From contig NC_045149.1 of the NCBI RefSeq assembly GCF_008831285.2, positions 2,399,500 to 2,463,499 on the forward strand: DNA of 64,000 nt, written 5' to 3'. Shown here piece by piece: positions 22,540-35,900 of this stretch. The translations under genes were made by a program, and so were the position numbers. Position 1 is the first letter of the stretch, and every line of letters starts with the position of its first letter. The stretch is from Nymphaea colorata. Its lineage: Eukaryota > Streptophyta > Magnoliopsida > Nymphaeales > Nymphaeaceae. The notes beneath the pieces are model-generated. The model did no database searches, was not told where the DNA came from, and saw only the letters and a list, made by a program, of their open reading frames with translations.

Positions 22540-22790
22540 AAAAAAATGGCATGCGTGTAATATTTATAAAATAATTGGTTTTTTTTAACTTGGACGCTCC
22601 TTTTAGTGGCAAAAACGTCTTTTTAAAAGATGGCACGTAATATTTGTAAACGAAATGGTTTTTTTAAACTTGGATGCTCCTTTTAATGGCAAAAACGTCT
22701 TTTAAAATATGGCACGGTGTCATATTTGTAAATGAATTGGTTTTTTTTAATTTGGACGCACCTTTTAATTGCAAAAACGTCCTTCCCGTC
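22540..22790 (+). repeat. Three tandem repeats of about 80 bp
   Basis: The word TTGGAYGCWCCTTTTARTKGCAA recurs at 22590, 22670 and 22752 with TATTTRTAAA upstream each time, giving periods of 80 and 82 bp. Copies differ by several bases and small indels. Confidence 0.8.
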
Positions 22791-25700
22791 ATCCTCTCCT
22801 TCGTTTTCTTGTTCTCTTTTTATTTTCTCCTTTTCCCGCCTATTGCTGGAGTTCACGTTGCAGGGAAAGAGTTTATTAACTTTATTTATTTGAATTTTTA
22901 AGTTAACAAATTGTTTCAAGGTGTACCTAAAATTTGTTGTTTATCTAGTTATTTTTAGTTTTTTAAATTTTTCATTTATTTTATTTTTATATGATTGTTA
23001 GGATTTTTTATTTATTTTTTCAAAATTTATCATCTTTTTCTCGTTTTATTCTCGAGATTTTTTTCCTCGCCGTATTATACCCGTTTTTTTCCTCACCGTA
23101 TTATACCCGTTAACATCTTTTGTGACAGTACTCTAATATGAATGCATGCAAAACTAGAATCATTAAATAATCAAGATCTGATTTCTAAGTTTAGGACATA
23201 GACCTAAGAATATCTTGATTCAAAATTCAAATCCAAATGTTAACTAGGAATGATCCAAACATTCAATATTTGATGCAAATACAAGGTTTAGACTTAGGGT
23301 TATTCTAGTAGAGTTTTAGGTTCAAAACCTAACTCATGGTTGATCCAATTCAGAAATCATTCCTTAATCCAAATTCATGATCTAAATCCAAAATGAGGTA
23401 TCATGATCCAATTTCAAGGTTTAGATTCTAAAGTCCATAATAAGGATTTCAAATCTTGATCCAATTTGTCATGAGATTCAAATCCAAATGGTTGATATGG
23501 AATCCAAATCTAGAATCCAACTCTTATATGATTTGAGTTCAATAATCTGACTCTTTTGATCCAAGTTATATCCAAATCCAATCTCATACCTGAACTCGGA
23601 TTTGATATTTATTTCCAATTCATTTAGATCAAGATCCAATTCCTCCAAGAACCACACGTCCAGCCTTATTAGGCTTTGGGTCAAACTTGGCTAGGGTTTG
23701 AGTCTAACCTAACTAAGGTTTGGCTTTGGCCTAACTAGAGTATACATGCATCCCAACTAAGGTTCAAAGTTAGCTACATAATTGTAGACTAATATTTGAT
23801 CTTGGTTAAAATATTGAGAGAAGCCTATGGTTTTAAGTTGGTTTAATACTAAGGACCAGTTCTCAATTATGAATGAATCTATGTTTGAAATGGGATAGGT
23901 TGAAAAAGTGCAGTTGAAAAACTGTGATTATAAAATCTATATTTTTCATATAATCAACTTAAATCAAGTATACATATGAGATATTGTCGCAAATGTATAG
24001 TTGATGACCTTAACTTAATTAAAACTAAGCAAAACAGATATATATGAGTGAATGACATGATATTTCAAAACAATTATGAAATTTAGATTCAAACTAGGGC
24101 TTTCACTTCATAAATAAAGCTTAATAATAAAGGCATATTGCTACAAGTTCATTCAAAACCTTAAATTTATATACTGAAGTCCAAATGCAATATTTTTGAA
24201 ATAATGCACATTTAACGATGCATTAATACAACAATCAAATAAATACATCCTAAAACCCTAAAATGATGATTCACATGATTAGCTATGCCAATTTGGATTT
24301 TACCACCAAGAAAGTAAAAATATTTAAGTTAAAGTTCAAAAATTGGATGGAAAATCTCTAACTATGTGGGAAACAGAAATTTGTAACTCATAGAAAATTG
24401 CTATTAATTCTCTGCAACTAATTTGATGGATTCTAAAAGAAAGACAAATGGAATTCAATCTTCATGAAATTTTGAGTGAAAGATATCCCATATCAGATAA
24501 TCAGGTCCAAGTGATAAATCAGAAAAATCTATTTTCTAAAAGAATATTGATAAAGAAATCTGGTACGAAAAACAGTTTTTCTATAGAAAATAAAGTAGAA
24601 AATAGTTTTGCTGCTATAACTTTTGTACATTAAAACATACCTAAACAAGTTAGATTGATTTGAACAGTGGTCTGCACTTTGGTCTGTACTTTCTCAGCAT
24701 AACATAGAATTAAAACAACTTTGTAAATGTAAAAAATAATGAGAGATGAAAAAGTTATTGATATGCATAGGTGCTACAAAAATCACAATTTGCAGAGTCA
24801 GAATTTTGGCTTAAGTACTAGAAAATATCAAAACAGTTTAGCAATCCAATGATCATGAAACTTGGTATACTTACTCTTTGTATATCAAGATTCTAACTGC
24901 ATTTGATTTTTTTTTAAAGAACTTTTGATGACAAAAGATATAAGCTCAAAAACATGGGATATTAAACAGTTTTTTCAAAATTCACAAAACACACAAATAC
25001 TTCAAATCACAAAATTCAATTATGTTTTAAAGTAAGGTTAATAGATCCATCTTGATCTGATTTTTTTTTTGTATATTGTCTACATACTAGAGAAATCTAT
25101 AGGAACTAATATTTTCTGTAATGTATTGTTCATGCATCCGACTTTGTGATCCTATTTGAAATTGATGACAAAACTTCATTTTAACAAAAAAAATTGAAGA
25201 TGGACTCATGATATGACAGAAAAACTAAAAAACTTAAAAGAATCCAAAAAGATTCACTACGCAAAAATTAATGCATGTGCAAAGTTGAGCATAAATAATA
25301 TTTTCTGTAGAGTTCTGGAAAAAGTTATAGAAAATAGATCTGACCAAAACGTTCAATTATGGAGTCAAATCAACATAAAATCCTATAAAATTTTAGGAGA
25401 AGGAATTAGACACCTATGATGAACACTTGGCTCTTACAGAACTCAATTTAGACCTCTGGATTTAGAGAAATAAGTTGATTAGTCCACGAAAAATTTAAGA
25501 CTTAGTTATGTCAGAAATTTGACGTAGAAAAAACAATTTATAAAATTGACATGGTTGAAAGGCCAAATCTTAATGAAAACGGATGATAGTTTGTAGGCAC
25601 ACACTAGGCATATGCACAAAACCTTTTTTTTTTTTCACGGATTACAAAAATTATTTCTGCTTTGAGAGATATAGTTATTTAAAGTTACAAAAAAATCAGG

Positions 25701-28386
25701 CTTATGACAGCAAGTCTGATTTTCACCTAACTCAAAATTAAACATCTCCTAAACTAGATTTTATTGAAAAACCCCAAATGTGACAAAATTAGCACATGAA
25801 TCAATCAACTAAATAACATCTAAACACATAAATCATACTTAAACCCAGATTGAATCAAGCAATGCAAGTACATATGCATGGAATTCATGAACTATGTGCA
25901 TGTGTATGTGCATTGTGATCTATGTAGAAAGAGAAAAATCTGGAAGAAGGAAGGGATATGGAAGAGAGGGATGATGTCCACGTGGGATCCATAGAAGAAA
26001 ATAGAGAGAGAGAGAGAGAGAGAGAGAGAAGAAGAAGAAGAAGAAGAAGAGGGAAAGAAAGAGAGAGATTGTGCTTTTTCTTCTTCTCCTTCTTCTTTTC
26101 TTTATCCTTCTTCCTTTTTTCTTGCTGGTCCATTCTAGATCCTTTGGAAAGATCTTATAAAACGTTAGAAAAATGTATGAAGGAGTAGCTCTTATAAAGC
26201 ACTTGCCTTAGAAAAATATAGCAAAGAAGAGGAACAGGGGTAGCACGACACCCAGTTCCTATTTATAATGATTTTGGCTGATTTTCAGCCAATTATAACC
26301 AATTAAAATTTTAGAAAATGAAAACAAAGATTGACGAAGTGTCAAACAGGTCGACGGTTGATATTTGTTTAAAAATTTGTTCAAAGGCCCATATTTTATG
26401 AGATAATTTTTATTTTTTAGCTTAATAACAAGAAAACAGGAGTGAGGGTGGCACTCCTAGGGTTGGGTTTTGAAAAATATAAAAACCCTAGCCAGCCTAA
26501 GATGGATGGTAAGGATCGATATGGATCACTTCAAAGCCCTAGATTGAAGATATGATGTTTGATCTGGATTCATATCTGAATTTTAAGCATGGATTTGGAT
26601 TTTGGATTTAGATCGAGGTTTAGATATTGCTTTAGATCAAGAAAAATGATTTTGGATATTAGATACGAGATCTAGATCTGAAACAATGTAGATTATTGAT
26701 CTAGATTGCAGATTAGGAGATTAAATTCAGGATCAAAGAATCATGTGTAGGACCTAGGCTCAAATGGGATCAAGCTCAATGTTAGGAGGTTGACCTAGGC
26801 TTGTTCTAGGTTTGGGCTAGGTTGGACATAGGTCCAAACTGGGCTTTAGTCAATTGGGTTCATTTTTTGGTCAAATTGACCTGATTGACTGCATGTTGGA
26901 TCCAAGGTAGGTTTATGCTCTACTTGAGTCATACTGAGCTCAATCTTCATACATGAAATATCTAAATTAGGTTTATGTGGTTCCTAACTTACAAAAATGT
27001 GAAAATAATGCACATTTTGCTAAATGATGATTTTGCCTCTAGTGCAAAAGCCATGTTTTGCAAGTTATGTTGGGCATTTAAACCATCTAGGGTCATAGAC
27101 AATGTGAAAATCTTTGCTCACGTAAAATTTTATGGAAAATGACTTGACTTGCCCTTGAAAACTTCAAATTTTAAAAATTGACCAGCCTGTAAATTTAAAA
27201 TATGATGGACAAAATGGGAAAAAGTAATTTTGGCCTTGTTTGTGAGAAATAGATGCATTGATACCCTCTCCAAGTGATGTTAAATCCATCGTTGTGTTTG
27301 GATTGAAAATCAGAAACCCAAATTGACCAGAAATTAGCTCTAAAACCACAAGTGATGCTCCAAATGATCCAAGGCTTCTCTATTTGGATGAAAACTGATA
27401 ATACTCTATTGAGATGTTTCTGATCACATTGATGTGAAGAAATTAGCAATTCGAATTCCGGATTTTGATAATTTTAGGTCAGAAGCTTGAGCTGTCCCTA
27501 AGAGCCGTAGACATGAAGGAGAAACGAGTGGGAAAAAAAGAATGAACTAGATTCATAATGAATTAATCCAAATTGGGCTAAAGATAGTCATTTCTGACAC
27601 TAAAGAGCATATTACTAGCTCAACACGAACTAACTCCAAATTGAGAGAATTTCAGTTGAGAAACTCAAAATGGAGGAGAGAGAGTGACTTTGGTACCACG
27701 ACAACTTTCTAGATCTCTAATCAAGAAGAGTAAGCATAAAATGACTTTGAAAACGCTCTCCTAGCACTAAGAAAACTTTAATGTGAGCTCCACTGGTACT
27801 GTCAATAAGTCAATGTTGAGAATTATGTGAATCATTGATCTAGTGAGCACATTTCAACTGAAATAGAAGGAAATGAGAGGTTTATGATAGAAATTTTGCC
27901 CCAGAAATTGAGGATTTTGTTGAAAATAGTCTGCTAACACTGATAGAGGTTTGAACGTACAGTTTTTGAGATCCACACATGATCTAATGTGAAAAGATTG
28001 CTTAAAAAAGAGAAATGGGCCATTTTAGCAAAGTTCGACCAAATGTGAATTGAAAAATGGGTTAGGAAGCCCCTGGTGGTTTGCAAATGTGGAAATTTTT
28101 ATAATTGAAATGGTGGTAAATATTTCTTAGAGGTTCTAGAGCTTTTTTCTTGAAAATTGGATCAAATTTGGGAAAAATGAGGGCAATCAAGGGCAAAATG
28201 GTCATTTTTAACCAGCAGCGGGCTGCGAGATCTGGTTCCAACCGCCTAACATTTGAATGATGAAGTTCCTGCCTGTGTGATCCTTGGCCTATGCAATTGG
28301 AATATTTTGAAAAAATCAGCACAAAAAACCTCCATTGGGTAGGGTAAAATGGTCATTTTAATAAAGAAAATTTTGGGGTGTCTACA
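22791..28386 (+). mobile_element. Probable decayed LTR-retrotransposon sequence (large LTR or LARD-like)
   Basis: No coding sequence. The stretch carries long runs of ATCCAAAT/GGATTTGG-type words (23150-23680 and 26540-26760), a (GA)n(GAA)n tract 26003-26051, and a TATA-like CTATTTATAATG at about 26258. It ends at 28386 with GGGGTGTCTACA, which is a common end of plant gypsy LTRs. The start of the LTR and a second copy were not found, so the left limit is arbitrary and the class is an inference from the terminus and composition. Confidence 0.4.
26003..26051. repeat. (GA)n(GAA)n microsatellite
   Basis: Pure GA run passing into a GAA run. Confidence 0.9.
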
Positions 28387-29166
28387 ACAACATACTTTTT
28401 TTTTTCTTATTCATTTTCTTTACCTTGTTGTCCAAGCAGCCTCTGACTACTTCTCTTCTCTTCTCTTCTTGTCTCTCACTTTTATTGTTTTTTGGCTTCC
28501 GTTGTAGATGCAAAAATACTACCTTCTCTTTCACTCTTGCCACTCCTTCCCTCTCCTTCTCTACATTTATTTATTTATTTTTTTCTATTTTTCTCCTTAC
28601 CTCATGTGGTGGTGCAGCCCTCTTGCTACTTTTGCTTCTTCCTTATTTCTCTCCTCCTGCTTCTCCTTCTTCCTCTTCTTGCTTCTTCTCCTTCTTCTTC
28701 TTCTTCTTCTTCTTCTTCATATTCTTCTTTCAAGTGCCTCGCCACTGTTGCCTTCTCTCTCTTGTTGACTCTCCTTACCCTATAAAACCTTAATCTCTCT
28801 CTATCTCTCTCTCTCTCTCTCTCGTGCACGCGCGCACATGTATCCTCTTTTCTTTCTCATTAACTCTCTCTTCTACAAATCTCTCTCTCAGTCTGTATAC
28901 TAATTGAGAGGCTCAAACCACAACACATATCTCTCGTCCCATATTAAAAGGTGAAGGTACTAAGTATAATGTTTCATTTTTAAATGGTAGTCTAAATCCA
29001 AACTTGTTTCATTTATAAACAGATATATACCGACACAACTCCATGCTCTACACTCGTATGTCTATAAAAATTAACTTTCAAAAGTTTTTTCTAGAAATTG
29101 TAGCACTCTCTCATCTCTCTCTTTATTTTTCACAATGCCCCAACTACACACACACACACACACACA

Positions 29167-29215
<49 letters not shown>

Positions 29216-29934
29216 TATCATTTTGCATATTTTAAAAAACCGATTTCTAACCTACAAATACCTTAAGCAGATTTTTTTCTCTATTTATTAGAAATTATAT
29301 ATATCTTGATTTACCGATGTTGTACTCCAAAACTTTCTTCTTGCCCCTCATACTCTAATATTTATAATTATGATTTTATATGCATTTTATATGCATAAAT
29401 ACCTACTTTTGGCCTCAATGGGCATAGATTCATTCATACTTACCTTCATTGCCACATGAAAATTTTCATTATTAACCATGTTTATAATTAATAGTCAAAA
29501 AGTCAGAATTTTTACTTAGTAAATCATCAAGCATTGCACTTTTATGGGTAAATAAACTTCAATTGTAGGAGCATTCACTAAGAGTAGGGTTCTTCAAGAC
29601 CACATTGCCCTTGCTCACAAGATTTTCCACTCCATAACGGGGCTGTCCACAAAGAAATGGATATGTCAATTACCACAACCAAATTTTGGTATTCAATTCC
29701 AAATTTCACTCTTTTGAACATAGCTTCATCATTTTGGTTCATTTTGAGAAAAAAACTGAACCAAAGTTAAGAAGCAATGTTCAAAACAGCGAAATTCAGC
29801 TCATAAGGGCAAAAACATAATCCTATCATTATAGCCCCCATTTGTGGTCGAGCCTAGGCCCTTGATTCATTGTTTTGTGCATGACCTTAATTTGGTTTTA
29901 CATTTTTGTTACCAGTTATTTAGTTTTAATGAAG
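28387..29934. other. No gene; pyrimidine-rich DNA with microsatellites
   Basis: (CTT)n at about 28689-28722, (CT)n at about 28794-28822 and (CA)n(TA)n at 29147-29212. Long open frames here are CT/CTT translation artefacts (Leu/Phe/Ser runs). Confidence 0.7.
29147..29212. repeat. (CA)n(TA)n microsatellite
   Basis: CA repeat followed by about 46 bp of TA repeat with one interruption. Confidence 0.9.
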
Positions 29935-31919
29935 CTAGGACGAGTTTTCAGTAAAGAGAAGGACAAAAAAGAGGAGAAACCCTAGCTCATTAGAGTGAGG
30001 AAGATGGCAGCTTCTCTCCCTCTCTTCTTCGAGCTCTCTTGGTGATGCCTCGAGAGGAGAAGCATCACCCTGCTGCCTAGGTGATGCCTCTTTGTGAAGA
30101 CCCTTCAACCCACTATGACCCCTTTCTTCTTCCTTGTGTTGTTTCTCTATGAACCTACCAGCCAAGCTCGGTGAGTAGTGTTGATGCCACCGAATGATTC
30201 TAGGAGACAGATGGAGGCGAAACCTAATATTGAAGGAGCTCAACACCAAACTTTTAAGTCGTCTTGTATTTTTACTTACATTAAATGTAGGTTTTACATG
30301 ATTTTATAACTTTTTATTATCTAACTAGATATGGATTTCTGAGTTTTTCTAATTTAATATATCTGTTTTTGCACTTTTTTTTTTGCTAAATCTGAGTTTG
30401 GGTCTTCAAAGTTATTTGTGCATTTTACATTTTTCTGGTTTATGTAGTGCATTTTCAGTTTGAATATCCGATTAAAGTAACACATTGTGTAGATTTGTTG
30501 TTCCCCATCGTGTAGCTGTAGGATGTCTTACTTTACGGTGGCTTGGATCTATGTCTCAGTGTTCTCCTATAGTTTTACATCGTAGTGGCTTCTATTTATG
30601 TATTCATGCTTCATCTTTTTAGGTGGGTATAGAACTTAGGAGACTCATGGGCAGCTCTCTAGCCCGATACTTAGTTTAAATACTTTTCATCTGCATATTG
30701 TTAAATACTTAGTTTTTGGCTGGTTCTAGTTAGGCATCTCATAGTGGTCGACAAGAATAGCCTAAAACAAAGTGTGTTGGCTAAGCATAGCAGCTGATTT
30801 TGGAATATTTCTGGAGCAACGCTTTACCTAAGGCTAACATTTAGCTTGTTCTTTAATTGCTTAGATCATGTAGATCAGTATTTATTGAATTATTTACATA
30901 GAATACGTACTTCATAGTGAGTAAAGTTCAAGGGTTCGTGTGGTTGGGCGGTTTCTAGCTGTTCAATGAGGCAGCAGCTATATTCAGCAGCAGTTGCTGT
31001 TTTTCTTGTTACACACTTCCAACAACATTTACGTGAGTTTTCATGTGTCTTGGCATATATTAACTTGTTCTTATTTGTAACTTGTGAATTTCGCAGTAAC
31101 TAAGTTGCTAGATTTAGGTAACTTGTGATTTTCAGCTAAAAGCAAGGTGTTCATTGCGGCATGCACCTAATTTCAGTAAATTAATGCCACGTATTCCAGT
31201 TCTAGTATTTCCCTTTTTGGTGTTTGTGAATGTAGGTTGGGAAGTTATTAATTGTTTATATTAATTTTTTAGTGTTTTTTGTGGGTTAAAATTTGGTTTG
31301 GTACTTGGATGGCAGGCTATTGCACATAGAGCATGCCGAGCCCGTAATCTTCTACATTTTCTGCTAATTCCATAAGCTTTTAGTTTCCCTTTAATGCAAG
31401 CTCAAGTGTATTAATTAGGGCTGTTCCTAGTCAAATTCTTGGTGTTTTGTCTAAGTAAAATTAGAGGGTTTGTAGTTTTCATAGAATGCAATCAAAAGCC
31501 ACTATCTGCTACATGTTGGCCACACCCAACAGCTAGTTGAGATTTTGGGTACATTTTATTGTAGGCTAGTTGGTTTGAATGTTTCCTGCTATTTAGTTTT
31601 TTAGAGCAGAAATTTCTGGTGGTATTATTTATTTTATAGCCAATCCTAAAGTTTGGATGGCACTAAAGCCAATAGATGCATTATTTTCTATTTCTCTTGG
31701 CATCGTTTTAGTTTGTAGCAGTTTATGTTATGCCTTTCCTATGCTTTATGTTATAGCAGCCCTTATTTGACTCAAGTGTAATCTTATTGCTTGATTAACT
31801 TCCGTTGTAGACACTTAGTTTAGAGAAGTGGATAATAGAAAGGAAAACACATCTCGGCAGCTAAATTGGTCTGCCGACTGGTGTGGATGTAGCTTACAAT
31901 AGTCAACAGTACTGTTCAG
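29935..31919. other. No gene recognised
   Basis: A 30000-30250 patch of higher GC has a 105-codon minus-strand frame and the words CACCCTGCTGCCTAGGTGATGCC. It looks more like an untranslated leader than a protein. The remainder is T-rich without coding. Confidence 0.4.
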
Positions 31920-32370
31920 CTTAAAATTTTCTGTTTTTAGTCCTATTAATTAGTTAGCATTCATTGAATTTGTTTTTGGATGCATATGAGTTGTTAGTTA
32001 CTAGTTACAGCTAATTTATATGTTTGAACTGTTTTGCATTACATTTTCTGGTTTTGACTTAGAGTGTGTGTGTCCCATCTTGTTATTTATTATGATTCGC
32101 TAGAAATTTCGTTGTAGTATAGTTTATTAGATAATAGTCACTTTATGTTCAAATCAGTTTTTAGATAAATATTAGTTGGTAATCATTAAATATAGTTAAT
32201 TAAAAACAATGGACTGCATTTTCTTGTTTTAGATTAGTGTGTATGCATATTAACTTGTTCCATATTTGTGTGTTATTGTAATTCGTAGTGTAGTTTAGTA
32301 TGTCAAAAAGATATCTCTTGTTTGAAATAGTTTTTAGACAAAAATTGGTTGTTCATTTTAGTTATAGTTA
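31920..32370 (+). repeat. Imperfect tandem repeats of about 185 bp
   Basis: Two clearly related units (about 32027-32205 and 32211-32370) share ACTGYATTTTCTKGTTTT, TAGTGTGTRTG, ATTCGYWGT, AGTTTTTAGAYAAAWATT and AGTTRATTAA-type words in the same order. The tail of a third is seen at 31920-32025. Confidence 0.65.
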
Positions 32371-32887
32371 AAGTAAGCTTGTGTACTACCACTGTAGTTT
32401 TAGGTTTGTAATATGGTATAAGTGGTTTCACTTAATTTTTTATTAAATTTTAATATGTTTTATGTTATAGTTTCATAAATTAGATAATTATCTTCCTAAT
32501 TTACAACATTTAGTATAATTTCGAGTTAGAAATAGTCATGCGGGCTATTTTATTGTTGGATGTTGCTCTTTGGTATAGTTATTACTGTAAATTTACAAAT
32601 ATATATATTTTACAGCAGGTTTGCAGTCTACAACGATCTATAGTTGATAGCCTTAGCTAATTTCCTACTATAGTTGTTAGTTGTTGATTCAATTTTGCAT
32701 GCTAGTAATGCAAATCTGTGTGGTTTTGAGCAAATACTTTTTACAAAGTATTGCTAACTGCCGATGTGTAGTTCGCACCCAACATTTGCTACCTATGGCC
32801 ATATGTGTGATTAGCATATTTTGGGGTTAACCATGATCAACTTAGGATTTATGTAACATGGGTACTGCTTTGAAGGAGCAGTAACCA

Positions 32888-32938
32888 CAACGTACCGACT
32901 GGTACGGGTGAGGGTGCAGCCTCGGGTGCGGCTCAAAA
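32888..32938 (+). repeat. Possible left terminal repeat of a hAT element
   Basis: CAACGTACCG then GGTACGGGTGAGGGTGC resembles the reverse complement of 50147-50189 (CTATGTCACG then GGTACGGGTATGGGTGC). If real, the hAT remnant at 47.7-50.0 kb begins here and was split by the nested copia pair. An 8-bp target duplication is not clear, so this stays tentative. Confidence 0.35.
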
Positions 32939-35900
32939 ATGTCGTTGACCATACTGGTCAACATACCCAAGGTCGAATCTGATCATTTTCAGACTCGATC
33001 AAAATTGACCGAGTCCAAAATTATTCGCTTTAGGTTTTTAACGCGGTTTACATTTTTCACATTAAAAATATCATAACCACTTAACTTTTCCTCGATGGTT
33101 CTGCCTCTGCATTTTGTGAGATTGACGACGGGAGGTGATTCTCCACTCCGACGAATGGTGAATGGCGAGCGGCGAGCGGTGATTCACCTTGATAGTTCTG
33201 CTTCTTCCTCTTCAGCAATCCTCCACTCCGACAAATGACGAAGCTCTAACGATTTATTAACTTCGACGAACGACGATCCTCTATTTCTTCCCCTTCTTCC
33301 ACCGCTCTGCCTCCTCCTTGTTCTTTGTCCTTTAACTTATGCTTCAGCTGATCCGGTTTTGTTCACATCCCCAAAAAATATTTTGGTTTTTGCAGCACTC
33401 AAGAAAAATGAGGTTTGTTTTGAAATGAAAGAGAAAGAGACTCGCCTGTCAATACAAGGAATGACTGTTCCCGGTGCTTTTACTGGGGGATAATCAATCC
33501 AAAGGCTATGTTTATTCTTGATGCATTTAGTTTTGTCTTAAACATTTTTTTTATTCTAAATGTGGTGTACTGTTTGAGAAAGTATTGAAGATTTGATGAT
33601 TCAAATTTTTGAGAAAATTTTAAAGAATCATTTGAGGGTGTAAAATATTTTGATTTGCAAAATATTGAATTGAGAAATATTTACAAGTATCATTTGGACA
33701 TATTTGAAGATCTCTTTTGAAAATCAATTTAGTGTTTTCTTAAGATTTTAAGTAGGTTCGAGGTTTTGCTTTAATTCGATTACTACCTAGTTAGAGTTTC
33801 ATTTCATCTTGCTCAAGTTCTTTCAGAGAGGTGTTTGTGATTATTTATGGTGTTAAGTGAATGTGTATGATTCATTCCTACCACAACATTCATCTAAAGT
33901 CATTTCAACAATCACATACATCTAAGCTTCCCATTTTTATTTAAATAAATTTCATAAACATTTTTATAAAAAGAGAAAAGTTTTTGAAAATAGAATGAAG
34001 TTGTAGACCATCAAGTATGATTTCAATATTGGGTCATTACTTGAGTTTTGGTATTGGTGAAATTGACAAATAAGAAATTAAAACCTTAAATCATAGGAGA
34101 AAAATATTTGAAAAAATGAAAAAGATGAAAGATTTAAATAGAGAGAGAGAGAGAAAAAAGAGATTTAGAAATCACAAAAATACAGGATTTAAAAGACAAG
34201 ATATATATGTATATATATATATATACATGCATGTATGTATATGAAAGCTTGTAAAAAGGAGGTTCAAATCAAATAGAGAAGGAAAAAAAGATTTTAGAAA
34301 AAAAGAGAAAGATTTTAAAATGGAATACACATATATAAGAATATATATACGTATATAAGAGTTTGTAAAAAAATATGTTAAATCACAAATAGAGAAGGAC
34401 AAAGAAAGATAATTATGTGCATGTATATGTATATAACATGTACAAACAAATATGTCTTCATGAGAGTTAAAATTAAAAAAATTATTTGAAAATATCCGAC
34501 TTCAATTTTATATAGGTCAGAGAAGAACTTGGACTATGCTCTCTAAAGTCTCATTAGAGAGGTATTTGCTTTTGAAAATCTATTGGAAAACGAACTTCCA
34601 AATGTTTTATATATTGTTTCTTACAAAAGAATATGTTTCTTCCACCACTGGGTATGAAAAAAAATCAAACATTCATGAAATAGAAAGCAACGTAAGAAAA
34701 CACACATTAGGGTTTCTAATCGGGTGATTAGAAAAGAAACTAAGCGTGAAAATAACATAAGAATGCACTTTAACATGTACATATTTGTGATGGGCTTCTC
34801 GATTTGAACAAATCCCAACCTCAAAAATCGGCATAAGAACAAAGAAATCCCAACCCAAACCATCATTCTCACTATGCATTTGCTCATCAATTAAGGAAAA
34901 TTAATACATCATGCATAGAAATCATCTCAAACATAAATGATGAATAAAGCGATATATCAAGTATATTTTTTGAAATGAATGAAGAAATTGAATTTATTTC
35001 GCCTTGTTCATACTTCCGGTGCACTCAAGATATGCTCTCAATTCGGATAGGAAATCATTTGAGTCTTCTTACACGGCCATGAGGAGGTGGCAAGAGAAAA
35101 TGTTGACAAAGAAAATGAGGACTACATACCTCAAATATAGATTATATTAGGAATGAAGCTCCAAGATGGAGAAAGTATTCCTCCAAGATATCTTCTTGTG
35201 CTCGCTTAAGGAGTTTGAACTTAGAGAGGTTTGCTCCCAAGGTTAGGAAGAAGAAGAAGAAGAGAGAAATAAAAAAGAAGAGCTAAGGGGAAAACTCTAA
35301 GTCTTCAAGTGAGAAAGTACTAGAAGTTCCCTAAGTATTAGCTCATCCCTAAGAGAGAAAATTTTGAGGGTATTTATAGAAAGTTTTGGAACCAAAACTC
35401 AAAATTTAAATTTTTTTGAATTTAACAAGATTAATATGCGACTTTTAAATAATTTTGAATTATTTTCAATTATTTTTTAAAAAAATAGGTTTGACTAAGT
35501 GGGATTAGCTATTAGCCATGCAAATATCTCTTTGGGGTGTGGGCAAGGGCTAATGCCCACCAAGCTCAAAACAGCCGCCCAAGGGTTCGTTTTGCAAGAA
35601 AATAGGGAGGTCTCGGTGTGCCAAGCACTATTGCGCTTGGCGCGCTGCACACAGCGCGTAACGTGCTGTGTCATATCACACAAAGCGCTGCACATAGCGC
35701 ACAGCGTGGTAGCATGCACCAGTGTGTTGACATGCAATTTTTTTAAAAAATAACAAAATAAAACAAAATAAAATTAAATAAAATGAATGAAAAAGGGTGT
35801 TTATATAAGAAGCATAAAGCATAAAACATTTTTTATTTAATGTGTAAAAAACGGTTTTTGTTACAAATGGGTAGCCAACTCTGTTTTGAGTGACTTTAGG

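Noticed and set aside
24717-24721. Partner ACAAC duplication for the LTR-like end at 28386
   Set aside because: The 5-mer is not followed by TG, and no LTR start sequence is present there.
24448-25419. Two 61-68-codon plus frames
   Set aside because: Chance frames in AT-rich repeat; Lys/Asn/Ile-biased and without family resemblance.
28425-28829. Long Leu/Phe/Ser and Glu/Arg frames on both strands
   Set aside because: Translation of CT, CTT and GA microsatellites.
29935-30249. 104-codon minus-strand frame
   Set aside because: No domain, low-complexity Glu/Arg content and no supporting splice or start context.
35495-35753. Overlapping 80-84-codon frames on both strands
   Set aside because: Product of the GC-rich GCGC/GCACA patch; no protein family recognised.
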